A stretch of 64,000 bases of DNA from CAVPTL01 sp963794415 (GTDB lineage Bacteria; Actinomycetota; Thermoleophilia; Gaiellales; JAICJC01), in assembly GCA_963794415.1 (NCBI GenBank), contig CAWCDI010000001.1:248001-312000 (forward strand), in the 5' to 3' direction. Within the stretch, counting starts at the first letter, position 1; the number at the start of each line of letters is the position of its first letter. The notes beneath the pieces were generated by a model. That model saw nothing but the letters and a program-made list of their open reading frames with translations. It was not told the DNA's origin and did not search any database. The position numbers were made by a program, and so were the translations under genes. Below, piece after piece: positions 24,257 to 33,121 of this stretch.

Positions 24257-24762
24257 CTGTTGTGGGGAGCGTGCGCACCGAGGGCGGCGAAGGCGTCGTG
24301 CGGATGGAAGACCGCTTCGATCCGGCGTTGACGACGTCTGGGCGGCCCTCACCGAACCCGCCCGGCTCGCGCGATGGGTCGGCGAGTACGAGGGCGCGCC
24401 GAGCGTGGGCGAGGAGTTTCAGTTCGTCTTCCACGGAGGCGCCGGGGCGCGCACCGCGCGGGTGGACGTGTGCGAGCCGGCCCAGCGGCTGGTGGTGACC
24501 ATGCGCGACGAGGACGCCCGGCCCGGGCAGCCGAAGGACACGCTCATCGACGTGCAGTGCACCGCCGAGGGCGATCAGACGCTCGTCGTGGTGGAGGAGC
24601 ACGGGCTCCCGGTCGGAGCTGCTCGCCGCCTACGGATCGGGCGTGCAGATCCACGTCGAGAACCTGGGCACGTACCTGGCCGGCGGCGAGATCGGCGACG
24701 AGGAGGCGCGGTGGGCCGAGCTCATGCCCATGTACGAGGATCTGGTGGGCGGGTTGAGCTAG
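24253..24762 (+). pseudogene. SRPBCC/AHSA1-domain protein, frame-broken
   Basis: It starts ATG 24253, coupled to the ArsR stop. Reading across two frame changes (near 24330 and near 24620) restores a full AHSA1-like protein. The parts in order are TVVGSVRTEGGEGVVRMEDR, VDDVWAALTEPARLARWVGE, FQFVFHGGAGARTARVDVCE, VVTMRDEDARPG and VENLGTYLAGGEIGDEEARW. These START-like proteins bind hydrophobic ligands or act as chaperone co-factors, and they commonly follow an ArsR gene. Whether the breaks are real or sequence errors cannot be told here. Confidence 0.65.
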
Positions 24763-25548
24763 GCGCGGTAGCGCACCCGCTGCCCGGCCCACACGACCGC
24801 ATCGCGCGCGGCGTCGCTCATGCGCCCATCGAGCTCGAGCGGCTCGTGGGTGCGGCCGGCGGCCCAGCGGCGGTGCACGGCGCGGCGGTAGGCGTTCTCG
24901 CGGCGCCAGTAGCGCCAGCTGGGGAAGAGGGGGTGGGCGTAGCGCGTGACGACCTGATCGACGGCGGCGTAGCGGCCGGGCGACCAGCCGCGGAGGATGA
25001 GGTCGAAGTCCTCGACGCGCTTGACCGTGGGGTCGTAGGGCCCGACGCGATCGAACCAGTCGCGGCGAAAGACGGCGGCCGGATGGGCGATGGGGTTCTG
25101 GCCGCGGGCGATGCGGGCGTCGATGTCGCGGGGGCTGGTGGGGTAGGAGAGCCGGCCGGATTGATCGATGCGCCCGGAGGGGTCAGTCACGCGCAGCTGG
25201 CCGCCAAGCAGCTCGCAGTCGGGGTGCTCGTCGAGGAACGCGATCTGGATCGAGGCACGCAGCGGCAGGGCGGCGTCGTCGGCATCGAGGATCGCGATGA
25301 GCGGCGCGGTGCTCGCCGCGATGCCCTGGTTGAGGGCGGTGGCGCGGCCGACGTGGCCCATCTCGAGGGTCGTGAGCCGCCGATCGTCGATGCGCTCGAC
25401 CACGCGGAGGCTGGCGTCGTCGGAGCCGTCATCGACGTAGACGACCTCGACGTCGGCGCCCACCTGGTCGAGGGCCGAGCGCACCGCGCGCTGCACGGTC
25501 GGCTCGGCGTTGAAGCCCGTGATGACGAAGCTGAGCCTGGGGACTCAC
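24759..25548 (-). CDS. family 2 glycosyltransferase (one-base frame break at start)
   Basis: The domain reads RLSFVITGFNAEPTVQRAVR, VVYVDDGSDDASL, IAILDADDAALP and RVEDFDLILRGWS, complete for GT2. No start exists in that frame before the first motif (an in-frame TGA precedes it). GTG 25548, sharing GTGA with the upstream gene, is one base out of frame, separated by the run CCCC. Reading that run as CCC gives a normal start (MSPRLSFVITGF). This is the clearest case of a homopolymer indel in the window. It acts with the adjacent O-antigen-ligase-like protein. Confidence 0.75.
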
Positions 25549-26738
25549 GCGCGCGCCTCCTGCAGGCCGAGCGAGGCGCCCACCAGCGCTCCCGCGGGCG
25601 CCATCACGAAGAGGTAGATGATGACGTTGTCGGTGAGCATCCCAAGGGCGATCGCGATGAGGCTGAGCGCGGCGCTCGCATGCACGCAGGTGCTGATCGC
25701 GTGCGGGTCGGGGCTGCGCTGCCACGCCGCGAAGCTGCGCCTGAGCAGGAGCACGAAGGCGGCGATCCAGAGGCCCGCGCCGATGAGGCCGTAGTCGTCG
25801 AGCAGGCGCAGGTAGTCCTCGTGCGTGTGGCCGATGGCGTCGTCGCTCTCGCTGGAGGCAAGGTTGTCGGAGGCGCCCGCGCCGTGGCCCCAGACGGGTG
25901 AGCCCTGGAAGTCGCTCCAGGCGCTTGACCACACAGCGGTGCGGCCCTCGAGGTTGATGGCCACGCCGTCGCTGGAGGCATCGCCCTGCGTGAAGCGCTG
26001 GTTGAGCGGCTGGTAGTAGGTGGCAAGCGCCAGGAAGAGCCCGAGGCCGACCGCCGCCGTGGCCGCGAGCTTCACCCAGCCGGCGGGCGATCCCGGCCGC
26101 GCGACGCCGAGCGCCAAAAGCAGGAACGCGGTGGCCGCGGCAAGGCGCGAGAGGCTCAGCACGATGAGCGCCGTGCCGATGAGGGCGAACGCCGTGGCGT
26201 GCGGGTGGCGGCGCCGCAGGGCGATGCCCGCAGCGACCGGGATGAGGGCAAAGAGCGCGAACCCGCGCGGGGAGAAGACGGCGGAGCTATCGAGGCCGCC
26301 GGCCGCGAGGCTCGCGGCGTAGAGGGCGAAGCTCACGGCGCCGGCGGCGACCACCGCCCGGAGGATGCTCGCCGCCGCCCCGGGATCTCTGCGCACCATC
26401 GCCCAGCTCATGGTGGTGATGGCCGCGAAGCCGGCGAACACCAGCACGTTTTGCACGCCGTTTTGGTTGACGCCGCCGACGACCAGGCAGAGGAGCGTCC
26501 AGCCCACGAAGGCGGTGAGCAGGCGAAGCGGCCGCGGCGGGCTCTCGAGCACCCGCTGCTGGGTGAGGAGGATGCCGCCCACGAACGCTCCCGCCACCGC
26601 GAACGTGACGAAGGCACCCGCGGTGAGACCGCCGATCGCGATCTGGCGCGGCAGGTCGATGAGGCTCGAGCAGAGGATCACCGCTGCAAGGCCCGTCGGG
26701 CCGATCGCCGTTACCGCAGCCGCACTGCGAAGCTCCAC
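25545..26738 (-). CDS. O-antigen ligase/polymerase-like membrane protein
   Basis: 397 residues from GTG 26738, with about ten TM helices. An outer loop (about residues 245-320) contains RTAVWSSAWSDFQGSPVWGHG and HTHEDYLRLLDDYGLIG, the Wzy_C/O-antigen ligase pattern with an H-x-E-D motif. It probably attaches or polymerises a surface glycan made by the coupled GT2 downstream. This two-gene locus is separate from the larger cluster at 1-11.8 kb. Confidence 0.75.
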   Translation of the reverse strand: MELRSAAAVTAIGPTGLAAVILCSSLIDLPRQIAIGGLTAGAFVTFAVAGAFVGGILLTQQRVLESPPRPLRLLTAFVGWTLLCLVVGGVNQNGVQNVLVFAGFAAITTMSWAMVRRDPGAAASILRAVVAAGAVSFALYAASLAAGGLDSSAVFSPRGFALFALIPVAAGIALRRRHPHATAFALIGTALIVLSLSRLAAATAFLLLALGVARPGSPAGWVKLAATAAVGLGLFLALATYYQPLNQRFTQGDASSDGVAINLEGRTAVWSSAWSDFQGSPVWGHGAGASDNLASSESDDAIGHTHEDYLRLLDDYGLIGAGLWIAAFVLLLRRSFAAWQRSPDPHAISTCVHASAALSLIAIALGMLTDNVIIYLFVMAPAGALVGASLGLQEARA

Positions 26739-26862
26739 TCGAGTACTCCGAACACCTTGGGTCGTGCGGCTGGAGGCGGCACTCTAGCAAGCTGGCCGGT
26801 TTGCAAGTAGGGGGTGCGGCGGTGAGCGTCGCCTCGGGACGATCGGGCTAACGTGCCCGGCC

Positions 26863-28261
26863 ATGGAGACTGCCAAGGAAGCGCCGCACAAGTACTGGAC
26901 GCTCCTAGCGGTGAGCCTCGGCACCTTCATGCTGCTCCTGGACATCACGATCGTGATCGTCGCGCTGCCCGACCTGCGCGCGTCGCTTCACGCCAACTTC
27001 TCGGACATCCAGTGGACCATCGACGCCTACTCGCTGTCGCTCGCGGCGCTGCTGCTGCCGATGGGCTCGCTCGCCGACCTCTACGGCCGGCGGCTGCTCT
27101 TTGCGATCGGCCTGGGCGTGTTCACGGCGGGGTCGCTGCTGTGCGGCCTCGCGCAGTCGCCGCTCATGCTGATCCTCTCGCGGGTGGGGCAGGGGGTGGG
27201 CGGCGCGATCGTCTTTGCGACCTCGCTGGCGCTCCTCGCGCAGACGTTTCACGGCCGCGAGCGCGGCATGGCGTTTGGCGTGTGGGGCGCCGTGGCGGGC
27301 ATCTCGAGCGCGCTCGGGCCGGTGCTTGGCGGCGTGCTGACCTCGACGCTCGACTGGCGCTGGATCTTCCTCGTGAACCTGCCGGTGGGGATCTTCGCGA
27401 TCTTCATCACGGTCACGCGGGTGGGGGAGTTCAAGCCGCCGCACGCGCGCCGGATCGACGTGCCCGGCGCCGTCACCTTCACGCTCGCGCTGGTGGCGCT
27501 CGTGTACGGCCTGATCCGCGCAGGCGAGCACGGCTGGAGCAACAGCCTGGTGGTGGGCAGCCTCATCCTGGCCGCGGTGCTCCTCGTGGCGTTCGTGGTG
27601 CTCGAGCTGCGCACGACCGACCCGATGTTCGATCTGGCGCTCTTTCGTAAGCCCACGTTCAGCGGCGCGTCGATCGCAGCGCTCGGCATGAACGGATCGC
27701 TCTTTGCCATGTTCCTCTACATCGTGATCTACCTGCAGGAGGCGCTCGGGTTTTCGGCGCTCCAGTGCGGCGAGCGGATGCTCCTCATCACGGGGGCGAC
27801 GCTCTTCACCGCGATCCCGGCGGGGCGGCTCTCGGCGCGGGTGCCGGTGCGCTGGCTGATCGGGCCGGGGCTCATCATCGTGGGGATCGGGCTGCTGCTG
27901 ATGTACGGCCTGGATGCGAGCTCGAGCTGGACGCACCTGATCCCCGGGTTCATCATCGCGGGGCTCGGCACCGGCATGGTCAACCCGTCGCTTGCGTCAA
28001 CGGCGATCGGGGTGGTCGAGCCGCGCGCGGCCGGCATGGCGTCGGGCATCAACACGACGTTTCGGCAGGTCGGGCATCGCGACGAGCGTCGCGGTGTTCG
28101 GGACGCTCTTTGCCACGCAGCTCCGTGACGGCGGGCCCACCATCTCGAACTACGCCTCGGCGATGAACGAGCTCTTCCTGGTGTCGGCCGGGATCGCGAT
28201 CGTGGCAGGCGTGCTGACGATCGTGCTCATCAAGCAGCACGAGCTGGCGCCGCAGAGCTGA
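26863..28261 (+). CDS. MFS drug-exporter-type transporter (DHA2), frame break near 28070
   Basis: Starts ATG 26863. About 14 TM helices, with motif A GSLADLYGRRLLFAIG (about 68), motif C region GPVLGGVLTSTLDWRW (about 150) and DITIVIVALPDLR in TM1, all typical of EmrB/QacA-like proton-drug antiporters. The frame changes near 28070: GINTTFRQVG is followed in the next frame by GIATSVAVFGTLFATQL and a last TM ending at 28261. Unrepaired, the protein ends at 28128 with a nonsense tail. A lone exporter gene without an adjacent regulator. Confidence 0.8.
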
Positions 28262-28266
28262 GTCTG

Positions 28267-28755
28267 TCACCTCTGGACAGGCCTGATGATTCGCTCGTTC
28301 TGGCCAAGTATCCGAAGGACCGCAGCCTTATCTGCGGCACGGGGCCGGGTACGAACCGTTACCGGCGGTACGCTCGTCGTGGTTGGCGCGGAGGCGTTGC
28401 GGATGACCCGTCGCGGCCCCGGCGTCTTGCCCTGAAAGATGAGCTCTGCGAGCTCGCGGAGCCGGCGCTCACGCACCAGCCGGGCGGGCGTCTCACCACG
28501 GAGCTGGGGCTGCGGGGTAAGCATCCAGCGGCCCGTGGCCCGCGGGTCGCCCATCAGCTGCTCGACGTCGCGGGCAACCGACTCGAGCGTCTGGATGTTC
28601 TCGGCGGTCGCCGGTCGTACCCGGTAGTCGAGCTGCGCGCGCTCCCACTCGCTGAGGGTGTCGCGGTTCATGCCAAGCGCGCGGGCGCGGTCGCTCAGGG
28701 CCGGAAACCAGCGGCTGAGGTCGCGATATGCGTCGATGGGGAGCTGCGTGGACAT
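28267..28755 (-). CDS. antitoxin-like protein (MbcA/ParS/Xre type), orphan
   Basis: 162 residues from ATG 28755. The N-terminal half has a helix-turn-helix look (YRDLSRWFPALSDRARALGM, RDTLSEWERAQL). The middle carries the MbcA/ParS-like signature (GRWMLTPQPQLRGETPARLV). A basic, Ser/Thr/Pro-rich tail follows. Such antitoxins are normally paired with a RES-domain toxin, and none is adjacent here (neighbours are an MFS gene and a PadR regulator). It may be a stand-alone regulator. The divergent region 28756-28852 holds an AT-rich TATCGATATAT element and an imperfect inverted repeat (TCCGGCAGA/CTGTCGGA). Confidence 0.5.
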   Translation of the reverse strand: MSTQLPIDAYRDLSRWFPALSDRARALGMNRDTLSEWERAQLDYRVRPATAENIQTLESVARDVEQLMGDPRATGRWMLTPQPQLRGETPARLVRERRLRELAELIFQGKTPGPRRVIRNASAPTTTSVPPVTVRTRPRAADKAAVLRILGQNERIIRPVQR

Positions 28756-28852
28756 GGGGAACCCGCAGTTTATCGATATATCCGGCAGATTTCTGTCGGA
28801 TTTTCGCTACGCACACGTTGCGATGCTTCGTAATGTGGAGTATGGTCGGCGG

Positions 28853-29176
28853 ATGCGATCTCAGGAGCTCAAGGGGCACCTCGACCTGCTGCTGCTCTCG
28901 GCAGTGGCGGCGGGGCCGACCCATGGGTACGCCATCGTCGAGTGGCTCAAGGAACAGAGCGACGGCGAGTTCGAGCTGCCCGAGAACACGGTCTACGCGG
29001 CGCTCTACCGGCTGGAGCACAGCGAGCTCCTCTCGAGCTCGCGCGCGCGGCACCAGGGGCGGGTGCGGCGAGTGTACTCTCTGACGCCCGCGGGGCGGCG
29101 TGAGCTCGCGGGGCGGCGAGGGGACTGGGATCGGTTTGCCCGCGGAGTGCGCCGGATCCTGGAGGCGTCCGGGTGA
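28853..29176 (+). CDS. PadR-family transcriptional regulator
   Basis: 107 residues from ATG 28853. A PadR winged helix: LKGHLDLLLLSAVAAGPTHG, then ELPENTVYAALYRLEHSELL, and wing GRVRRVYSLTPAGRREL. The stop overlaps the start of the downstream membrane protein (GTGA), the usual PadR-plus-permease-prefix arrangement. It probably represses this operon in response to envelope or drug stress. The ligand is unknown. Confidence 0.88.
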   Translation: MRSQELKGHLDLLLLSAVAAGPTHGYAIVEWLKEQSDGEFELPENTVYAALYRLEHSELLSSSRARHQGRVRRVYSLTPAGRRELAGRRGDWDRFARGVRRILEASG

Positions 29177-30375
29177 TCGACGACTACCTCGACCGGCTGC
29201 GTCCGCGCCTGCGGGGCTCGTGGTGGCATCGCCGGAGGGTGCTGCACGCGGTGCGCGACCACCTCGGGCAGGCGGCCGACGCGCTGGAGCGCGGCGGGAT
29301 GCCGCGAGACGAGGCCGAGCGGCGGGCGGTGGAGCGGTTCGGGTCGGCCGAGAGCACCGCGGCGCTCCTGCGAAAGCCCCGTCGGCTGCGTCGCCGGGCC
29401 GGGTATGGGCTGGCGCTCGCCGGGATGGCGGCGCTCGGAGCGGTGGTGCTCACGCACGGCGGCGATGGGCAGGCACCCGCGCTTCATCATCCACTGCCCA
29501 TCCGCTGGACGAGCCGCACCTCTGCCGTGGCCGACGTGACAGGGTACGTGCCCCAGGGGCCGATCGGTGCGCCCCGCTGCCGTGCGTCGCAGCTGCGCTC
29601 AGGCGCCACCGGCGCGCAGGGTGCCGGCGGCAGCCTCGTCGGCGCGACCGCTGTGATCAACAAGAGCGGCGCGGCGTGCACCCTCGCCGGCGTGCCGCGC
29701 CTGGCGCTGATCGACGCCTCCGGTGATGCCGTGACTGCGCGGCAGGGGCGTGGCGTGGGTGTCACGGGCTCCGACCCCGTCTGGCAAGGCTACCCGGTGG
29801 TCTCGCTCATGCCCGGCCAGCACGCCACCCTGTGGTTTTGGTGGAGCAACGGCTGCAATCCGCACACCGCGACTGCGGCGCGGGTCGCGTGGGGGCGGCA
29901 AGTCATCTCGAACAGGTTCACCGAGTCGAGCGGACTCAAAGGATACTGTCGGTTCAAGGGGCAGCGGGAGAGCTTCGGGGTGAGCATCTGGCACCCGGCC
30001 GACGCGAAGTACGGGCCGCCTCCGCCTGCGGCCGCGAAGCTTCCGTTGCGCGTGTCAGTGCGCGCGCCGGCGCGGGTACGCCCGGGACAGCTCATCGCCT
30101 ACACCGTTACGCTCGCAAACCCGACCGGCAAGCCCGTGCGGTTCACGAGCTGCCCGGACTACTGGCAGGGCCTTGCCGGTAACTACACGCGGAGCTTTCG
30201 TGAGACGCGGGCGCTGGTGCTGAACTGCGCAGGCCACCGGACGATCGCCGCGCACCGGCAGGTGGTGTATGCGATGCGCTACCGGATCCCAGCGCACGCC
30301 GCGCCCGGCCGCACCGCGCTCAGCTGGTCGTTTCGTCTGGGCGTCGGCGGGAACGCTCATCTCCGCATCCAGTAG
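29173..30375 (+). CDS. permease-prefix-domain membrane protein with DUF4232-like domain
   Basis: 400 residues from GTG 29173. Residues 1-75 are the four-helix cytoplasmic domain that typically follows PadR genes (DDYLDRLRPRLRGSWW, GGMPRDEAERRAVERFGSAE). One TM (YGLALAGMAALGAVVLTHG) follows. The external part is a DUF4232-like beta domain (about 130-265, with C-x-n-C pairs and LMPGQHATLWFWWSNGC) and a second Ig-like domain (about 285-395). Operon with PadR suggests an envelope sensor. The fusion of these two domain types is noteworthy. Confidence 0.7.
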   Translation: MIDDYLDRLRPRLRGSWWHRRRVLHAVRDHLGQAADALERGGMPRDEAERRAVERFGSAESTAALLRKPRRLRRRAGYGLALAGMAALGAVVLTHGGDGQAPALHHPLPIRWTSRTSAVADVTGYVPQGPIGAPRCRASQLRSGATGAQGAGGSLVGATAVINKSGAACTLAGVPRLALIDASGDAVTARQGRGVGVTGSDPVWQGYPVVSLMPGQHATLWFWWSNGCNPHTATAARVAWGRQVISNRFTESSGLKGYCRFKGQRESFGVSIWHPADAKYGPPPPAAAKLPLRVSVRAPARVRPGQLIAYTVTLANPTGKPVRFTSCPDYWQGLAGNYTRSFRETRALVLNCAGHRTIAAHRQVVYAMRYRIPAHAAPGRTALSWSFRLGVGGNAHLRIQ

Positions 30376-30498
30376 CCGGCCATGGAACCGAGGCCGAGGG
30401 GCAGGACGGCGAGGCGCTCAGGCCTCGCCGCCCAGGCGGCGCTCCTTGGCAGGGCGCGCGCATCATGGCATCTCGATCGTGACGGCTCTGTGAGACGG

Positions 30499-30852
30499 CT
30501 ACGGCTGCTCCGACCGCGGCGCCGCCTCTGAGCTTGCGTCAGCGTCTGCATCAGGATCGATCTGGTCGGCGAGCTCGGCATGCTCCTGGGCGGTGCTCCG
30601 TGCCTGGTCGGCCCGGGCCGCCGTCTCCTCGGCCTGCAGGCGCGCTCGCTCGGCCCGTGCCTCCTGCTCGTCTGCCTCGAGCTGGGCCTGCTGGGCCTGC
30701 CTCGATCGGCTCGCTGCCTCCTCGCGATGGGCGGCAGCGGCGTCTCGTCGCACCTCGAGGTCGCGAGCCCGGCGGCGGGACGCGAACACGAAGGCGAGCA
30801 CGACGACCACGACGACCACTGCTATCAGGATGATCCAACCGGTAGTGGACAC
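30499..30852 (-). CDS. single-TM coiled-coil protein
   Basis: 117 residues from GTG 30852 with AGGAGGA upstream. An N-terminal TM (WIILIAVVVVVVVLAFVFA) and basic stop-transfer (SRRRAR) precede about 70 residues of Ala/Glu/Arg/Gln coiled coil and an acidic tail. It probably sits in the membrane with the coil in the cytoplasm. It is 15 bases downstream of a 32-residue membrane peptide and likely co-transcribed from the stress-type promoter at 31002-31027. Confidence 0.65.
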   Translation of the reverse strand: MSTTGWIILIAVVVVVVVLAFVFASRRRARDLEVRRDAAAAHREEAASRSRQAQQAQLEADEQEARAERARLQAEETAARADQARSTAQEHAELADQIDPDADADASSEAAPRSEQP

Positions 30853-30867
30853 AGGTTCCTCCTGGTG

Positions 30868-30966
30868 TTAGACGCGACGGCGGCCGAAGACCCAGCCGAT
30901 GATGATGAGGATCAGGATGATGGCGATGAGCAGCCAGATGAATCCGGGGATGGCGAGCACGGGCAT
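30868..30966 (-). CDS. 32-residue membrane peptide
   Basis: ATG 30966 with GGAGG eight bases upstream. One TM (PGFIWLLIAIILILIIIGWV) ends in FGRRRV. Too short for routine gene finders but well equipped with a ribosome site and promoter. It is similar in design to the peptide at 20611-20712. Possibly a stress-induced membrane modulator. The function is unknown. Confidence 0.6.
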   Translation of the reverse strand: MPVLAIPGFIWLLIAIILILIIIGWVFGRRRV

Positions 30967-31001
30967 AGTCGAACCTCCATGGTGGGGACAGATACACACC
31001 G

Positions 31002-31027
31002 GTGCCCCGGTAGCGAATGGTTCAAAC
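31002..31027 (-). promoter_or_regulatory. sigma-B/F-like promoter (GTTT-N16-GGGCAC)
   Basis: Leftward GTTT (31027-31024), 16 bases, GGGCAC (31007-31002), 36 bases before the peptide start at 30966. It has the same spacing as the other candidates. Confidence 0.45.
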
Positions 31028-31051
31028 GCTTGGGGGTCGCGGTGTTACGTC

Positions 31052-31094
31052 ACACTCTCAGAGTGTTATCAAAGAACTCTCAGAGAACTCTCAC
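31052..31094. repeat. cluster of CTCTCAGAG-type repeats
   Basis: A palindrome ACACTCTCAGAGTGT (31052-31066) is followed by two more copies of ACTCTCA (31076-31094 region). A related stretch, ACACTTCTCAGAGTACTCTCACA, occurs at 39336-39358 before the ECF sigma factor gene. Shared, non-coding and AT-richer than the surroundings: a possible regulator binding site. Confidence 0.4.
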
Positions 31095-31102
31095 GATAGC
31101 TA

Positions 31103-31321
31103 TCACCGGCTTGTCGCGCCCCGGCGCATCCGGGTGTCGTGGCTCACCCCGCCGTCCTGATCGCGCCAGACGCCGGTATGTCCCAGCGTCCACGTGCGCG
31201 GGCGCGCATCGCGCTGGTGCTCGGTGATGATGGTCGCCCGGCGCTTTCTCGCGAGGGCGACGGCTCGCAGCCAGGTGTTGGTGCGGGCGGTGGTGGTGCC
31301 TTCGATGACGTAACGACTCAT
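31103..31321 (-). CDS. small hypothetical protein
   Basis: 72 residues from ATG 31321 with an excellent AAGGAGG site. The N-terminal half (SRYVIEGTTTARTNTWLRAVALARKRRATIITEHQ) reads like a compact alpha/beta unit. The C-terminus is Arg/Gly/Asp rich. No family recognised. The strong ribosome site makes translation likely. Confidence 0.6.
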   Translation of the reverse strand: MSRYVIEGTTTARTNTWLRAVALARKRRATIITEHQRDARPRTWTLGHTGVWRDQDGGVSHDTRMRRGATSR

Positions 31322-31385
31322 CAGACCTCCTTGACGTTTTCAGTTCCCGGGGTGCGCCGGGGGCTAACGTGCAAACGCCCCGCCT

Positions 31386-31429
31386 CAGGCCGGGCCACCA
31401 TGTCCGCTGGGTGGCGGTGACCCGGCCTG
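31386..31429 (-). terminator. hairpin terminator after TadG-like gene
   Basis: 9-bp outer stem (31386-31394 with 31421-31429) enclosing a second CCACC/GGTGG stem, about 30 bases past the stop of the TadG-like gene. Confidence 0.6.
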
Positions 31430-31459
31430 GTTCGAGCGCGGGGGCGCTCCTCGAGGTCG

Positions 31460-32503
31460 CTACTGCGTGAGCGCGACCGTGGTACCCGTGTTGGCGTTGG
31501 GGTCATAGGCTCCGCTGATGCCCACCGACGGGGTCATGTCGAGCGAGACGAACACGCCGTTCACCTGCTTTCCGTCGTTGTTCTGGCAGTAGGTGGGGTG
31601 GCTCGGATCGCCACAGCTCGTGATGATGAACCAGGCAAAGCCGACCACCGTCATCGGGCTGCTCGTACCGCTCGGCCACTGGCTCTGGCCGCTGGGATTG
31701 GTGAGCACGGGGATGATCACGAGCTGAGGACTGGCGGGCTGAAGCACGGTGGTGGTGCCGTCGGAGTTGAAGCTCACGATCTGGCTGACCGTCTGCCAGT
31801 TGGTGATGCGCTGGTTGAGCCCCTGCGCGGTAGGCCCTGAGTTGTCGCCCGGATTGGTGGTAAGCGACTCGCCCACGGTGATGGGGCAGACGGGCGTGGT
31901 GCCGGCGATCTCATCGGAGTAGATGTTCGAGCCGTTGGGCACCGGGCAGTTCGCGTTGTTGACGTACGGGAGGCTCAGCGCGCCGTTGTTCGCATTGCTC
32001 GTGTTCTTCGTATAGATCGAGTACGGCTGGCCCGGCGTGTACGAGCCCTGGAGAATGCCCCACGGCATCGCATTGATCCCGTTGATGGTGGTGAACGACT
32101 CGATCGTGGCGCGGGCCGTCGCCGTCTCGGTGACCTGGTCGAGACCGAAGATCGACGTGAAGAAGGTGTTCACCTTACGGGTCGCCGTCACGGTGACCGA
32201 GTCTCCGGGCGTCATATCCGTCGTCCCGGTGGCGGTCATGGTGTCGTCGGGCAGACCGTTCTCGGCGTACTGCGTCTGGGCGGCGCTGGTGACTGCGTTT
32301 GAGCCAGACGGGATCTTGATCGCCGCGGCGAGCGCCGTTGCATCGGCAGCGTTCTGGAGCGCGCGGCGGTTGACCATCCAGTTGCCGCCGTCCATGACGA
32401 GGCCGCAGATGCCGAGAAGCGACATCATCATCACGGCGAGCAGGACGATCGTCTGTCCACTCTCCTTCCTGTCGGAGCCGAACTGGCTGCGGAACGTGTT
32501 CAT
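31460..32503 (-). CDS. TadG/TadE-like pilus-assembly protein
   Basis: 347 residues from ATG 32503. The N-terminal signature ESGQTIVLLAVMMMSLLGICGLVMDGGN is followed by RRALQNAADATALAAA. This is the Tad/TadG-like motif of proteins anchored by one TM and exposed outside. The remainder is a Thr/Ser/Asn-rich extracellular domain with two cysteine pairs. No other tad genes surround it. The only pilin-like gene in the window is the Flp-type one at 38382. Confidence 0.75.
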   Translation of the reverse strand: MNTFRSQFGSDRKESGQTIVLLAVMMMSLLGICGLVMDGGNWMVNRRALQNAADATALAAAIKIPSGSNAVTSAAQTQYAENGLPDDTMTATGTTDMTPGDSVTVTATRKVNTFFTSIFGLDQVTETATARATIESFTTINGINAMPWGILQGSYTPGQPYSIYTKNTSNANNGALSLPYVNNANCPVPNGSNIYSDEIAGTTPVCPITVGESLTTNPGDNSGPTAQGLNQRITNWQTVSQIVSFNSDGTTTVLQPASPQLVIIPVLTNPSGQSQWPSGTSSPMTVVGFAWFIITSCGDPSHPTYCQNNDGKQVNGVFVSLDMTPSVGISGAYDPNANTGTTVALTQ

Positions 32504-32613
32504 ACCGCCAAGAACCGTTCGCAGCCGGTTTCCTGCGCCGGCCAGACGCGGATCCCCCGGATGGGGGACGCCGGAGACCGCAGGATTTCCTGCCGCCCCG
32601 GGTCTTTCCCTCC

Positions 32614-32739
32614 ATGAACCACTTACATGAACCGCGCGAGGGCATCATCCGCGTGATGTCTGCGGCCGCGATCGCCACGTTCGTCGCAGGGGACGTGATC
32701 TTCGATCACGCTGTGGGCCCGGCCAGGACGGCGGCGTGA
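32614..32739 (+). CDS. 41-residue peptide coupled to downstream membrane protein
   Basis: ATG 32614; its TGA lies inside the GTGA that starts the next gene, a strong hint of real coupling. The chain is amphipathic with a hydrophobic centre (VMSAAAIATFVAGDVIF). The ribosome site is poor. An inverted repeat CGTGATC-ttc-GATCACG (32694-32710) lies within it. Confidence 0.4.
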   Translation: MNHLHEPREGIIRVMSAAAIATFVAGDVIFDHAVGPARTAA

Positions 32740-33038
32740 TCAAGAGCCTTTGGGCGTCAGTGCAGGGCGATCCGGTGTTCATGCGGCGCGTGAACGGGTG
32801 GCTGACCATGTTCTGGCTCGCGATGATCCCGGTCTCGCTGGCCACCGGGTGGGTGAAGAGCGTCGTCTACGTGTCTGCGCTCTCCCTGTGGGCGTTGGTC
32901 TCCGGGCACTGGTCGGCCTGGCAAGCGGCCCGGGTCGAGGTCGCTCAGGCAGACGAAGCCCGTCGCCGCGCCGACGAGGACGTCGCGGAGGAGGTTGTCG
33001 CCAAGCTCGTCGAAACGACGGAGGTGGAGCGGGCCTAG
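32736..33038 (+). CDS. small membrane protein
   Basis: 100 residues from GTG 32736. Two adjacent TM segments (GWLTMFWLAMIPVSLATGW, VVYVSALSLWALVSGHW) precede a charged cytoplasmic helix (ARVEVAQADEARRRADEDVAEEVV). No family name is known to me. It is followed by a strong terminator. Confidence 0.65.
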   Translation: MIKSLWASVQGDPVFMRRVNGWLTMFWLAMIPVSLATGWVKSVVYVSALSLWALVSGHWSAWQAARVEVAQADEARRRADEDVAEEVVAKLVETTEVERA

Positions 33039-33051
33039 GTAGTCGAGCTAC

Positions 33052-33083
33052 CCACGGGGCGCCCCGGGTGGGGCGCCCCGTGG
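33052..33083. terminator. bidirectional hairpin terminator
   Basis: A perfect 14-bp stem (33052-33065 with 33070-33083) and 4-base loop between convergent genes. Confidence 0.85.
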
Positions 33084-33121
33084 TTACTCGACGAGGGGCG
33101 GGGGGTTTGTGGGGCTTGCGG

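Noticed and set aside
24012..25901. A 629-codon rightward frame across ArsR, SRPBCC, GT2 and the ligase-like gene
   Set aside because: It is antisense or out of frame to four recognisable genes; length is due to GC bias.
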